A program made the position numbers and the translations under genes. From contig NZ_RHHV01000008.1 in the NCBI RefSeq assembly GCF_003710905.1, forward strand, positions 287,956 through 351,955: a stretch of 64,000 nucleotides of DNA, given 5' to 3'. The notes beneath the pieces were generated by a model. It did not search any database. It had not been told where the DNA came from and was given only the letters and a program-made list of their open reading frames with translations. The DNA is from Brevibacillus parabrevis. Lineage in GTDB: Bacteria; Bacillota; Bacilli; Brevibacillales; Brevibacillaceae. How positions within the stretch are numbered: position 1 is the first letter of the stretch; each line of letters starts with the position of its first letter. Below are positions 17,850-26,632 of this stretch, piece after piece.

Positions 17850-17909
17850 GTGAAAAGACATGCGAAAAGACATGCGCCATCCTATAAGAGCGATGGCACA
17901 AAAGTCTTA

Positions 17910-20207
17910 TTAGTCGCGGAGGGCGGCTGACAGAGACTCCGGGGTGCCGCGTTTTTCCAAAAAGCGCGTGAACGTAATGGCCGCATCCGCACGCGATACG
18001 GCTGCTTGTGGCGCAAACGTCGTCTTTTCCGCAGGCACGATGCCCATGGCCGTCGCGATAATAATCGAAGCACGGTGCTTGGCGTTTGCGATATCCGTGA
18101 ACGACGACTGGAACATGCCAGGGTAGTCGGTCAGCTTGTTGTAGCCAAGCGCCCGAACGATCATGTCGGCCAATTCATCGCGCGTAATCGCTTGATCAGG
18201 ATTCAGTGCAGACGCGTTTTTGTCCAAAAGGCCGCGGTCTACAGCACCTTCGACAGCGGAGAAGAAGCGGGAGCCGTTTGCCACGTCGCTGTAAGTCGCC
18301 TTTCTTTCGGCGGAGTACACCGGGTATTGCTGGCCCTGGTTCAGGCTGATCATCAGCATCTCGATCATTTCGCCGCGAGTGATCGGTTTTTGCGGCAAAA
18401 TTTTGCCATCTTCCAGAGAGAGGGCGTCGTATTCGTACATCAAAAGCAGTTCCTTTTCAGCGGGATGATCTTTGAGATCAAGCGGTGCCTGGCGATGCAG
18501 GTTGATCGCTTTTCCAGATGCAGTCGAGTGCCACTCGCCTGACGTCGCATCGAGGTAGTAAGGCTGCTCGAACGGCGTTGCAGTCACGCGATAGACAAGC
18601 TTCGCAGTTCGTTTCGGAATGTAGGACGGCTGATTCTGCACTTTCTTGTTGTCTTCCTCGCTGAGCGGTTCAAGGGCATAAACCGCTTCTGCCTCCGATT
18701 CTTTCCACCAGGACTGGACAGCTTCTTCCGCAGACAAGTGCTTTGGTACTTTCGTCGGATAAGTTTCGCCGCCGAAATCAGCGTTGTAGGACAAAAGTTC
18801 GCCTGTTTCCGAGTCGTACGTAAGGTAGGCAGAACCGCTGGCTGCGGCGACACCGTCGATATAGCGTTCAAACGAGATGCGGAAGCGGTCGGAGTTATAC
18901 GGTTCTACTTCTGCTTCACTCTCGCCACGATCAAGCAAAAACAACTGGTGTGCTGAAGTAGGCGTCCACTTGCGCACGGTTTCCATCGCCGCCTCCGTCA
19001 GCTTTTTCGCATCGGCAGTCTTTCCGGATTTTTCCCCGTCTTTTCGCACAGGCCGATCTTTGCTGTACGAATAAATGTCTCCTGTTACGGCGTCGAATGA
19101 GACAAATACGTAGCCGTCGCCTTCCTTGCCTTTTTGGGCGTATTCAAGATTCCAGATCGCGCGGTTGGCCTGGTAATCTCTTTCGTTATAGTTGGCGGAA
19201 CGAAGCTCGTAATTGGCGAGGTCAAACGTCTTTTCCGCCCACTTGACCGCTTCGTCCTGGCTCAGTACCCCGCCGGAGCGGCGCGGAGAGAGCGGTTTGC
19301 TGCTGACGGCGACAGGCTCCTTCAACTCGCTGCGGGGAGTGAGGGATGAAGTGTTCAAGGCTTTGCCGCTTTTGGCGTCGATGTAGAAAGCAAACGGATT
19401 GTTATAAGCGAGTGAGACGCTGTTTTTTTCAGAACCGGAACGATTCCAGGGCAAAAGGTAAGCAAGCTGCGGGTCTGCCTGTTCCTGGAAAAGCTTTTCC
19501 GCTTCCTCCAAAGAAATCGCCTGGTCAGGCTTTTCGAATTTCACCTCGTTCCACGACAAGGAAAATTGATTGACGACCCCTGAGCCGTTTACTGTGATGT
19601 CTGCTCCGTTATCCGGGAACAGAACATCATCCACCACGCGGACAAAGCGGAATGTATAGGAAGCATCGGCATTGAGCGGCGTTTTTTGCTCCGGCGTCTC
19701 GCGCAGGTAGAGGCGAGTTTCGGCAGCCTTGCCCGGATTGTGCTTTTTCAAAAACTGCTCGGCGGCAGTGCGGGCATCTTCATAGGACACTCTTTTGGCG
19801 TAAGGCAGGTTGCTGCTGCTTTGATCGTAATAGGAGTAAGAGGTCAACTCGCCAGTGTTGGCATGGATGCTGACGCTGTACGACAGAAGCGTTTGCTCAT
19901 TTTTCGAGTCCTTTTTTGTCCAGCTGAACGACCACTCCGGGAAGGCGCGCCAGCTGTCAGAGGAGCGAAACGACACGTTTGTCAGTGTGAGCCCGCTGGT
20001 CGGAACCACTTTTGCCGCAAGAGTAAGCGCCGCTTCTTTGGACAGCTTTACTTTGCTTGCCGCCGCCAGCAGAGTGCTGTCAGCTGGATTGGCAGCGACT
20101 ATTTTGCCTGTAGCGGCTGCAGGTGTTTGGGCATATGCTTGTGCTGCGGGAAGCAGCAGGCTTGCTGTCAATACGAATGAGCTGGATCGAATTATCCAAG
20201 GCTTCAT
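17910..20207 (-). CDS. Secreted YcdB-like (PepSY-related) protein with C-terminal SLH domains
   Basis: The 765-residue protein starts at ATG 20207 after GGGGGG; an earlier start at 20222 is less well placed. A signal peptide (residues 1-27, ending AQAYA) is followed by repeated YcdB/YcdC-type units of about 150 residues (KEAALTLAAKVVP, LEEAEKLFQ, QDEAVKWAEKTF, SAEEAVQSWWKE; YKVT/YSYSKDRP strands) that relate to PepSY propeptide-like folds. The last 190 residues hold about three S-layer homology repeats (ITRGEMIEMLM, ITRDELADMIVRALG, VSRADAAITFTRFL) for anchoring to pyruvylated wall polymer. Function beyond surface location unknown. Confidence 0.85.
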   Translation of the reverse strand: MKPWIIRSSSFVLTASLLLPAAQAYAQTPAAATGKIVAANPADSTLLAAASKVKLSKEAALTLAAKVVPTSGLTLTNVSFRSSDSWRAFPEWSFSWTKKDSKNEQTLLSYSVSIHANTGELTSYSYYDQSSSNLPYAKRVSYEDARTAAEQFLKKHNPGKAAETRLYLRETPEQKTPLNADASYTFRFVRVVDDVLFPDNGADITVNGSGVVNQFSLSWNEVKFEKPDQAISLEEAEKLFQEQADPQLAYLLPWNRSGSEKNSVSLAYNNPFAFYIDAKSGKALNTSSLTPRSELKEPVAVSSKPLSPRRSGGVLSQDEAVKWAEKTFDLANYELRSANYNERDYQANRAIWNLEYAQKGKEGDGYVFVSFDAVTGDIYSYSKDRPVRKDGEKSGKTADAKKLTEAAMETVRKWTPTSAHQLFLLDRGESEAEVEPYNSDRFRISFERYIDGVAAASGSAYLTYDSETGELLSYNADFGGETYPTKVPKHLSAEEAVQSWWKESEAEAVYALEPLSEEDNKKVQNQPSYIPKRTAKLVYRVTATPFEQPYYLDATSGEWHSTASGKAINLHRQAPLDLKDHPAEKELLLMYEYDALSLEDGKILPQKPITRGEMIEMLMISLNQGQQYPVYSAERKATYSDVANGSRFFSAVEGAVDRGLLDKNASALNPDQAITRDELADMIVRALGYNKLTDYPGMFQSSFTDIANAKHRASIIIATAMGIVPAEKTTFAPQAAVSRADAAITFTRFLEKRGTPESLSAALRD

Positions 20208-20543
20208 GAAAATTCCCCCCACGATGTTAATATCATTTGCTTTACAACCTCTGACGAGAGGAAGAGTGGAATCGTTTCATCTGGAAACGAGAAAAAAGAG
20301 AGCGCATTTGCGAAAAAGCAAGAAACATAGGAATTTTGTACCAAATGTTAACGGATGAAACTAGAATTGTGAACAACCATCTTATATAATAAGTAGTACT
20401 ATCCATCCTACAATTGAAAAAGACAGTTTCGACTGTTCCAATGACCGCAACGGGTCATCTGCATGTTTTGAAAATAACCCCGCTCTGTTTTGTGCTTGGC
20501 AGGCGATGCAGGGCGGTTTCCACAGAAAAGGGGCTATTGCGTT
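20208..20543. other. Intergenic region between divergent SLH and phosphatase genes
   Basis: No credible gene is present. It holds a TATAAT at 20385-20390 with a weak -35 (TAGAAT, 17-base spacing) that could drive the phosphatase, and a small hairpin at 20441-20458 (ATGACC/GGTCAT). No riboswitch could be recognised. Confidence 0.5.
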
Positions 20544-21125
20544 TTGGAAACCATCATGTACCTCGTTCGTCATGGAGAGACAAAGTGGAATCAGATTCGG
20601 CGTATTCAAGGACACAGCGACATCGCTTTGAACGAGCTGGGCATGCGGCAGGCCGAGCTGGTAGCCGGAAGGTTCCGAAGCGAGACGATTCACGCAGTTT
20701 ATTCCAGTGATTTAAGCCGGGCACGTGACACGGCAGCAAAAATAGCGGAAAACTTCTCGTTTTCCGTCGGGGCGCATCCGACTTTGCGGGAGCGCTGCTA
20801 CGGACAATGGGAGGGGCTCACCTACGAGGAAATCCGCGAGCGTTTTGAGAGTCAGGATGAGGCTTCGTGTGGAATTGAAACTTTCGAAGACATGCAGCGG
20901 CGCGCGGTTGCTGCTCTCAGCGAGCTGGCAGCGAAGCATCCGAATGAAGCGATTGTCGTGGTTTCTCATGGCGGCCTGATCAACAGCTTTTTGCATTACG
21001 TAACAGCAGGGGAGCAAGGAACTGGCATCACGCGGATCGACAACACCGGGATATCCGTTTTCCGCTACGTCGATCGCAGGTGGGAAGTGCTCCAGGTAAA
21101 TGATACTGACCATTTGGAAGCTTGA
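20544..21125 (+). CDS. Histidine phosphatase (phosphoglycerate-mutase-like) family protein
   Basis: The product has about 193 residues from TTG 20544, chosen because AAAGGGG lies 10 bases upstream and the start then reads METIMYLVRHGET as in relatives. Motifs of the dPGM-like phosphatase fold are complete: LVRHGETKWN with the phospho-accepting His, DLSRARDTA Arg, LRERCYGQWEG with the acid Glu, and VSHGGLI His. It may be a cofactor-independent-type small-molecule phosphatase (cobalamin ribazole or nonspecific, as PhoE) rather than a glycolytic mutase. Followed 26 bases later by the diguanylate cyclase. Confidence 0.9.
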   Translation: METIMYLVRHGETKWNQIRRIQGHSDIALNELGMRQAELVAGRFRSETIHAVYSSDLSRARDTAAKIAENFSFSVGAHPTLRERCYGQWEGLTYEEIRERFESQDEASCGIETFEDMQRRAVAALSELAAKHPNEAIVVVSHGGLINSFLHYVTAGEQGTGITRIDNTGISVFRYVDRRWEVLQVNDTDHLEA

Positions 21126-21151
21126 GAAAATGCTGAGAGAGGGAGTTTCTC

Positions 21152-23404
21152 GTGTCAAGTAAAATGTTGGGGAAGTTAGAGACGGTCTTTTCCTACACGG
21201 CCCATTTTATCTTACAATCTTGGCCGGAAAAGCGCCCAGGCATCCTTTTCTTGACAGATTCCGGGGGCCGCATAATCAACTTCATGGACATGCATGATAG
21301 TCAATCTGGAAGCTCTCTGTCCGACGCTGCACGCCATTACATGCAGACACAAGAAGTCTGCGATTATGTATCGGAAGCGTTGAGCACGAAAGAGATTGTC
21401 GTCAAGACGAAGAGAGAGAACACGCTGGTCTGCGGAGCTTTTCCGCTGAAGGAGCTGGACGGGAGCGTGCGGGCTGTCATTGGCATGCTCATTCCACAGC
21501 GAGAGATCGATTTCGATCTGCGTGCTTACATGCGCGGACTGGAGCCGCTCATCCGCATGGGATACGATGCGTACATCCAGCACGCCACCGGCCAGATTGT
21601 CACGGATTTGACCCTGCATGACACCGCGCGGGATTTGCTCGGCAGCTTGACGAGACAAATCAGTCACATCATTTCCAAGGGTCATTGCTCGGCAGTGAAG
21701 CTGTCCGAGGACGGGGTGCTGATTCCCCAGGAGATCGTCACCACGCAAGAAGCTGAACCCGGGCAGGCTCACATCCACCAGCTGGTCTCGCGGGTAGGCA
21801 ATACGCCTGTGACGTCTTCGGTTCTCGACGATCACCGGGTAATCGTCGTTCCGGTGAGCCTCAATGACATCCCGCTCTATGCGCTGTTTATGCACCTGCC
21901 GCCCGAGGAAAAGGATTGCGTCTACGATGTGCGGGATATCGCCTTTTTGCAGGAGGTGGCGGAAAAGTCGAGCTGCGCTCTCTGGCGGGCGATCATGTCC
22001 GACGATTTGCGCCGTGAAGCCAGCAAAAAAGATTTGTTGTACCAGCTCATGTCCAAAATCCAGGCGTCGATTGATGTCAATGACGTTTTGCACGAAATCG
22101 TCACCAGCATTCCCAGCTTGTACCCGTATTTCTCCGTCGAGCTGTTCCTGACGGTAGAGCCGAATGCCACTACGCCCGTCAAGCAGCTGTCATTCCAGGA
22201 AGTGGAGCCGTCCACCAGCACAAAAGCGTACCTGGAAGGGCGCTTGATCGCGGAAGAAGTGGGAGAAGGCGATCAGCGGGTGACTGTCATTGCCGCTCCG
22301 CTCCTCGGCAAGCAAGGCATCTACGGCGTTTTGCAGGTGACTTCGGAACAGCCGATTTCGTTGAGCCAGCACGAGAAGGACTACATTTCCATTTTGGCAG
22401 ATACAGCGGGCACTGCGTTCGAGAACGCCCAACTGTATCAGCAATCGCGCAATCTCATTCGTGAACTGCGTCTCATTAATGAAATGGCGCGACAGCTTAA
22501 TAAAAGTCTTGATTTAAAGGAAATTCTAGATTTTGTCACAGAAATGATGCAGGCGACCTTTGATGCGGAGTTTTGTGCGATTCTCCGCAAACAGCCAGGG
22601 GAAGACAAATTCGACGTCCTCTCTTCATCTGTTCCCGCCTTTAACGGCACAGTCGTCAACGCATTGGAAAAGCCGTTTCAGCAAATCATGCAGAGCAAGC
22701 AAACGCTGCTTTTGGCTCAGCCAGGGACAGGTCCGCTGCCATTTTCGCTGTTTTCCTGCTGCTCGCTCATGGGAGTTCCGCTCGTCGTTGAGGGTGAGAT
22801 TAGCGGAGTGCTTTTAGTCGCAGATTCCCGCTATCATTTTTTTAGTTTTGACGACTACAAGCTGCTCGAAATTTTTGGCCAACACGCAAGTCTTGCCATG
22901 ACCAATGCCGTTTTGCACAATGAGATGGAACGGATGGTCATTACCGACAACTTGACGGGACTTTTCACCAGGCGGTATTTGAATGAGCGAGTCAGGGCTT
23001 CGCTTGAAAAAGACAGCTACGGCTCGTTGATTTTGATTGATATCGACTATTTTAAGACGGTTAACGATACGTTTGGTCACCAGGTAGGCGACGAAGTGCT
23101 GATCCAGGTGTCCGACCTCATTCGCCACAGCATCAGAGACAGCGATATCGCTGCGCGTTGGGGCGGGGAGGAGCTTGCGGTTTACCTGCCGCGCGTTGAC
23201 AAAGCGACCGCCCACTCTGTTGCCGAGCGCATCAGGGAATGTGTGGAGCAGGAAACTTCTCCGCGCGTGACCATCTCGTGCGGTCTGGCCAAATGGAACC
23301 GGGAGCTGGATGTGAATCTGAGCGTCGAAGCCTTATTCCATCAAGCAGATATCGCGTTGTACGAAGCGAAAAATTCTGGTCGAAACCAAGTTGTTCTCGC
23401 CTAG
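21152..23404 (+). CDS. GAF-GAF-GGDEF diguanylate cyclase
   Basis: The 750-residue cytoplasmic protein starts at GTG 21152. Residues 1-130 are an undefined N-terminal domain, followed by GAF-like sensor domains near 290-430 and 440-580, and a GGDEF domain from about 595 with LTGLFTRRYL, LILIDIDYFKTVNDTFGHQVGD and active loop GGEEL (671-675). RDSD five residues before that loop is an intact I-site, so product inhibition by c-di-GMP is expected. No EAL domain. The position between rpsD and ezrA matches the GGDEF protein YtrP of B. subtilis. Ligands of the GAF domains are unknown. Confidence 0.92.
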   Translation: MSSKMLGKLETVFSYTAHFILQSWPEKRPGILFLTDSGGRIINFMDMHDSQSGSSLSDAARHYMQTQEVCDYVSEALSTKEIVVKTKRENTLVCGAFPLKELDGSVRAVIGMLIPQREIDFDLRAYMRGLEPLIRMGYDAYIQHATGQIVTDLTLHDTARDLLGSLTRQISHIISKGHCSAVKLSEDGVLIPQEIVTTQEAEPGQAHIHQLVSRVGNTPVTSSVLDDHRVIVVPVSLNDIPLYALFMHLPPEEKDCVYDVRDIAFLQEVAEKSSCALWRAIMSDDLRREASKKDLLYQLMSKIQASIDVNDVLHEIVTSIPSLYPYFSVELFLTVEPNATTPVKQLSFQEVEPSTSTKAYLEGRLIAEEVGEGDQRVTVIAAPLLGKQGIYGVLQVTSEQPISLSQHEKDYISILADTAGTAFENAQLYQQSRNLIRELRLINEMARQLNKSLDLKEILDFVTEMMQATFDAEFCAILRKQPGEDKFDVLSSSVPAFNGTVVNALEKPFQQIMQSKQTLLLAQPGTGPLPFSLFSCCSLMGVPLVVEGEISGVLLVADSRYHFFSFDDYKLLEIFGQHASLAMTNAVLHNEMERMVITDNLTGLFTRRYLNERVRASLEKDSYGSLILIDIDYFKTVNDTFGHQVGDEVLIQVSDLIRHSIRDSDIAARWGGEELAVYLPRVDKATAHSVAERIRECVEQETSPRVTISCGLAKWNRELDVNLSVEALFHQADIALYEAKNSGRNQVVLA

Positions 23405-23479
23405 AGCCAAATAAATGGCTCTTTTCTCTTTTTCGGAAAAAAATCGGACAAACTTGAGAGGCAGATGGAGGAATTGGCA

Positions 23480-24475
23480 ATGGACATGCGTGAATGGCAC
23501 ACCAAGGCGACACAAATCACGCCGGATATTTACTGTCTGGAAATCCCGACTCCCTTCAATGTCGGAGCGGTTAACGTCTATCTGATAAAAGGCGAGAAGC
23601 TGACCTTGATCGATGTGGGGCCGAAGACAGACGAGGCATGGCAGGCGCTCACAGAAGGGCTGCAAGCGGCTGGCGTCTCTGTGGAAGAGATTGAGCAGAT
23701 CGTGCTGACCCATCATCACGTTGACCATTGCGGGCAATTGGAAAAAGTGAGGAAAAAGTCAGGGGCGTTGACACTGGCGCATCCGCAGGCAGCGCCGTAC
23801 GTCGAGCTGGATGCGGAGTTCATGGATTTTCACGATCAGTTCTTTTTGCAGCTGTACAAAAAAAGCGGCGTGCCAAGCGACAAGCTGATCATCATCGAGA
23901 AGTTCCACAAATTGATGACGACTTTTTCCGAGCCAAGCCAGATTGACTTGAAGCTCAAGCATGAACAACAAGTGCCGCATCTTCCGGAATGGCAGGTTCT
24001 CTACACGCCGGGGCACAGCCAGAGCCATCTGTCCTTGTACCGGGAGCGGGATCGCACGATGATCGGCGGAGATCACATTATCGGACATATTTCGTCCAAT
24101 GCCTTTATTGAGCCACCGCGGGATCGTTCGGGTGCGCGTCCGCTGACACTCGTTCAGTACCGGACGGCTTTGCAGATGTGCGCGGACATGGAGATCGAAC
24201 AGGTGCTGGCGGGTCATGGCGAGATCGTCCGGAACCACCGCGAGCTGATTTCCTCTCGCCTGCAAAAAAACTGGAGCCGGACCGACACATTGCGCAGCCT
24301 GCTTGCTGACAAGGAATTGACGGCGTATGAACTGACGACGCTGCTGTTTCCGGCTATTTATGAAAAAGAGCTGCCGCTGACGCTTTCCGAGACGCTCGGG
24401 CATATCGATTTGCTGATGATCTTGCATCAGATCGAGGTGCGCGAACAAGACGGGGTCTTGTACTATCACCTGTAG
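23480..24475 (+). CDS. MBL-fold metallo-hydrolase
   Basis: The 331-residue protein starts at ATG 23480, which has GGAGG 6 bases upstream; the ATG at 23465 overlaps that site. The metallo-beta-lactamase fold is complete: THHHVDHCG binds two metals, TPGHSQSHLS gives the next His, MIGGDHII the Asp and AGHGE the last His. The C-terminal 80 residues form a winged-helix-like tail typical of the glyoxalase-II/LACTB2-type subfamily (SRLQKNWSRTDTLRSLL). Likely a thioester or acyl hydrolase; substrate unknown. Confidence 0.9.
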   Translation: MDMREWHTKATQITPDIYCLEIPTPFNVGAVNVYLIKGEKLTLIDVGPKTDEAWQALTEGLQAAGVSVEEIEQIVLTHHHVDHCGQLEKVRKKSGALTLAHPQAAPYVELDAEFMDFHDQFFLQLYKKSGVPSDKLIIIEKFHKLMTTFSEPSQIDLKLKHEQQVPHLPEWQVLYTPGHSQSHLSLYRERDRTMIGGDHIIGHISSNAFIEPPRDRSGARPLTLVQYRTALQMCADMEIEQVLAGHGEIVRNHRELISSRLQKNWSRTDTLRSLLADKELTAYELTTLLFPAIYEKELPLTLSETLGHIDLLMILHQIEVREQDGVLYYHL

Positions 24476-24604
24476 CCTGACGGATTCCTGGCATTGGCGA
24501 AACAAGCAGAATAAGCCTATTCCTCCCCGGAAACGATAAAAGGGACAATTACCCTGCAACCACCTGGAAGTGGCATAATCCGGGGTAGCCGAGGGAGGAA
24601 CCAG

Positions 24605-25516
24605 ATGCGCAAGTATTGGACCATGTGCCTTTTGACCATCGCGTGCACCGCTTTGACAGGCTGTAATCAAATGGGCGTCAAGCAAGACCCCCATTCAGCT
24701 TTTGAACAGGTGCGCGATCAGTTTGCGGCGCAGAACTCGTACGCGTTTTACGGAAGGACAAAGCTTTTGACAGCGAACAGCGCCAATGCCAACATGGTGA
24801 ACTTCTCCGGGCGAAAAGACGGGGAAGCGGTGTATATGAACGTGAAGTTTTCCGTTCCAGAACAGCAGCGAGTGGAGACTTTGTCGTTGCTCTCCGAAGG
24901 AAGCGAGCTGTACGCCAAACAAGGCCAGGAAGAAAAATGGAAGCCTGTCCCGGGCGAAGGAGTTGCTTTGCGGCAGGAGATGAACAACTGGAGTCCGCCA
25001 TTTTGCTTTCAGCAAATGGACGAGCTGAAAAAAAGCGTCCGCCAGCTGCCCGATGAAAATCCGCAGGACGATCTCGAAGCAATCGGTGTGACGCTGGATT
25101 CGCTCAAACTGAAAGAATGGCTGGCTGCGCAAATGAAGGAACAAGCCGGGGCTGGCTCGCGGATTCAGTCCGCAGCGGGCCCTTTCGCCTCCCACAAGCC
25201 AAGGGTCAAGCTGGCGATGCAGCTGTCAGACGGAAACTGGACGAGAGCGGCTGCGCCTGGGGCTGGTGTCTCGATTCAGGCGAAACAAGCACAGGCGCAG
25301 GACGTGAAGGCGATGGTCGATCAGATGGATGTGGAAGCGGAGTACACGATTTACTACAACAAGAAGACGATGCTGCCTACCAACATGACGATGTCGATTC
25401 GCTCCGCATACGATTTGAACGACCAGCGGGTAAAAGAGCACTCCCAGGTAGAAACGTATTTGCAAAATTACGGTCGGGCCAAGCCGGTGCCAACTGCGGC
25501 AGAAGGCGGCAAATAA
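24605..25516 (+). CDS. Putative lipoprotein
   Basis: The 303-residue protein has a type II signal peptide with lipobox LTGC (Cys20). The mature part is soluble and includes WKPVPGEGVALRQEM and a late Tyr-rich strand YTIYYNKKTMLPTNMTM, resembling the beta-rich DUF6612/LolA-like lipoproteins that measure lipid or antigen-like ligands; that link is tentative. GGGAGGAACC precedes the ATG. A strong terminator follows, so it is a single-gene unit. Confidence 0.75.
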   Translation: MRKYWTMCLLTIACTALTGCNQMGVKQDPHSAFEQVRDQFAAQNSYAFYGRTKLLTANSANANMVNFSGRKDGEAVYMNVKFSVPEQQRVETLSLLSEGSELYAKQGQEEKWKPVPGEGVALRQEMNNWSPPFCFQQMDELKKSVRQLPDENPQDDLEAIGVTLDSLKLKEWLAAQMKEQAGAGSRIQSAAGPFASHKPRVKLAMQLSDGNWTRAAAPGAGVSIQAKQAQAQDVKAMVDQMDVEAEYTIYYNKKTMLPTNMTMSIRSAYDLNDQRVKEHSQVETYLQNYGRAKPVPTAAEGGK

Positions 25517-25530
25517 GCAGCAGAAGAAAG

Positions 25531-25577
25531 AGACGCTCACCTTCCATGTCTGCGGGCAAGGGAGCGTCTTTTTTTCT
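25531..25577 (+). terminator. Intrinsic terminator
   Basis: AGACGCTCaCCTT pairs with AAGGGAGCGTCT and is followed by seven T. Confidence 0.88.
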
Positions 25578-25982
25578 GTGAGTCGTGAGGCAGCTTTTTT
25601 CCAAAGCTGCCCGCGTCTGCAAAAAGCGAGGTGTTTGCGGCTGCTTTTGACTGTTTGAATAAAGCCTGTTGCCCATGTCTGGTACACGGGGCAATTTTCC
25701 AATCGGAGAAGTAACGCTTTCGGGCTGTTGTCCGTCTTTATTGTTTGCGAGGAGCCGGGCCGGATTGTTCCCCGCTTTTTTCGCAGACGGTCTTTATTCC
25801 TAGGAGGAATAGTGGAAAACTTTGTCGAACTTACAACAGGTCTATCTTTTTGCGTCGAATCATCCGTACAATAGAAAAGATGTCCGTTGAAAATCGAGTG
25901 TCTACTGCGACCGCTACTCTTTTGGCTATGGTCGCTTTCCGGTTTTGCCACAGCCGGGGTGTAAAGGGGATGAAATTCAGCG
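25578..25982. other. Intergenic region upstream of refZ
   Basis: No convincing gene; the antisense frame through it has no homology-like pattern and runs into the lipoprotein gene. It contains a perfect hairpin at about 25588-25610 (GGCAGCTTT/AAAGCTGCC) and AT-rich boxes near 25855-25875 that may be the refZ promoter. I see nothing else. Confidence 0.5.
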
Positions 25983-26585
25983 ATGGATCAGACGAAAATG
26001 CGTATTTTGTCCGCAGCCGCCAAACTGTTTGACACGTATGGCTACAAAGGGACATCCGTTAGACAAATCGCTGCCGAGGCACAAGTAAATTCCGCGTTGA
26101 TTTCTTATCACTTCCAGGGCAAGCAGGGAGTGCTGGAGACCTTGATCGCTTCCTACTTCGAGACGCTGTTTCGTTTATTGGAGGAGCAGGAAACGATGCA
26201 GGAGCACGTCTCTGCCATTCAACGACTTGAACAGGTGATTCAGCTGTATTTGCGTTTTCAGATGGAACACGCGCCGATCACGAGGCTGATTCATCGGGAA
26301 CTGAGTGTCGAGTCGATGCTTGCCCGTGAAGTGATGACACTTTACATGAGCCGCTGGAAGCACGGCCTTTCGAGGGTGCTGGAAGGCGGAGTCGCAGCGG
26401 GTGATTTTTTGCCCGTATCCATTGATCGTATAGTGCTGGCCGTAAGCAGCCAGATGATATATCCGTTTTTACAACCGCAGATGGTTCGGCAGGTTTATGA
26501 CCTGGAGCCGTTTTCCGAGGAGTTCGCCAGGTGGCTGCAAGATTCCATCATGCGTTTTTTGCATGGGATTTTGCTGCCGGCATAA
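25983..26585 (+). CDS. refZ: RefZ, TetR-family forespore chromosome-capture protein
   Basis: The 200-residue TetR-type protein has an N-terminal helix-turn-helix (GYKGTSVRQIAAEAQVNSAL, then ISYHFQGK) and an all-helical C-terminal domain. Position directly before ezrA, with iscS-thiI further on, is that of B. subtilis refZ (yttP), whose product binds origin-proximal motifs, affects FtsZ and helps position the chromosome at the onset of sporulation. AAAGGGG precedes the ATG. A generic TetR repressor is the alternative, but synteny favours RefZ. Confidence 0.8.
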   Translation: MDQTKMRILSAAAKLFDTYGYKGTSVRQIAAEAQVNSALISYHFQGKQGVLETLIASYFETLFRLLEEQETMQEHVSAIQRLEQVIQLYLRFQMEHAPITRLIHRELSVESMLAREVMTLYMSRWKHGLSRVLEGGVAAGDFLPVSIDRIVLAVSSQMIYPFLQPQMVRQVYDLEPFSEEFARWLQDSIMRFLHGILLPA

Positions 26586-26632
26586 GGTGCGCCCTCTCCC
26601 ATGAATTTACTTTTTAAGGGGATGTTTGACAA

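Noticed and set aside
17615..17880. T-box leader expected if tyrS were upstream of rpsD
   Set aside because: No T-box sequence (TGGNACCGCG-like) or tyrS gene is present.
20208..20543. Possible c-di-GMP riboswitch before the phosphatase and cyclase genes
   Set aside because: The conserved GEMM-type motifs are absent; only a small hairpin is seen.
25226..25951. 241-codon minus frame covering the refZ upstream region
   Set aside because: Overlaps the lipoprotein gene antisense, with improbable composition and no site.
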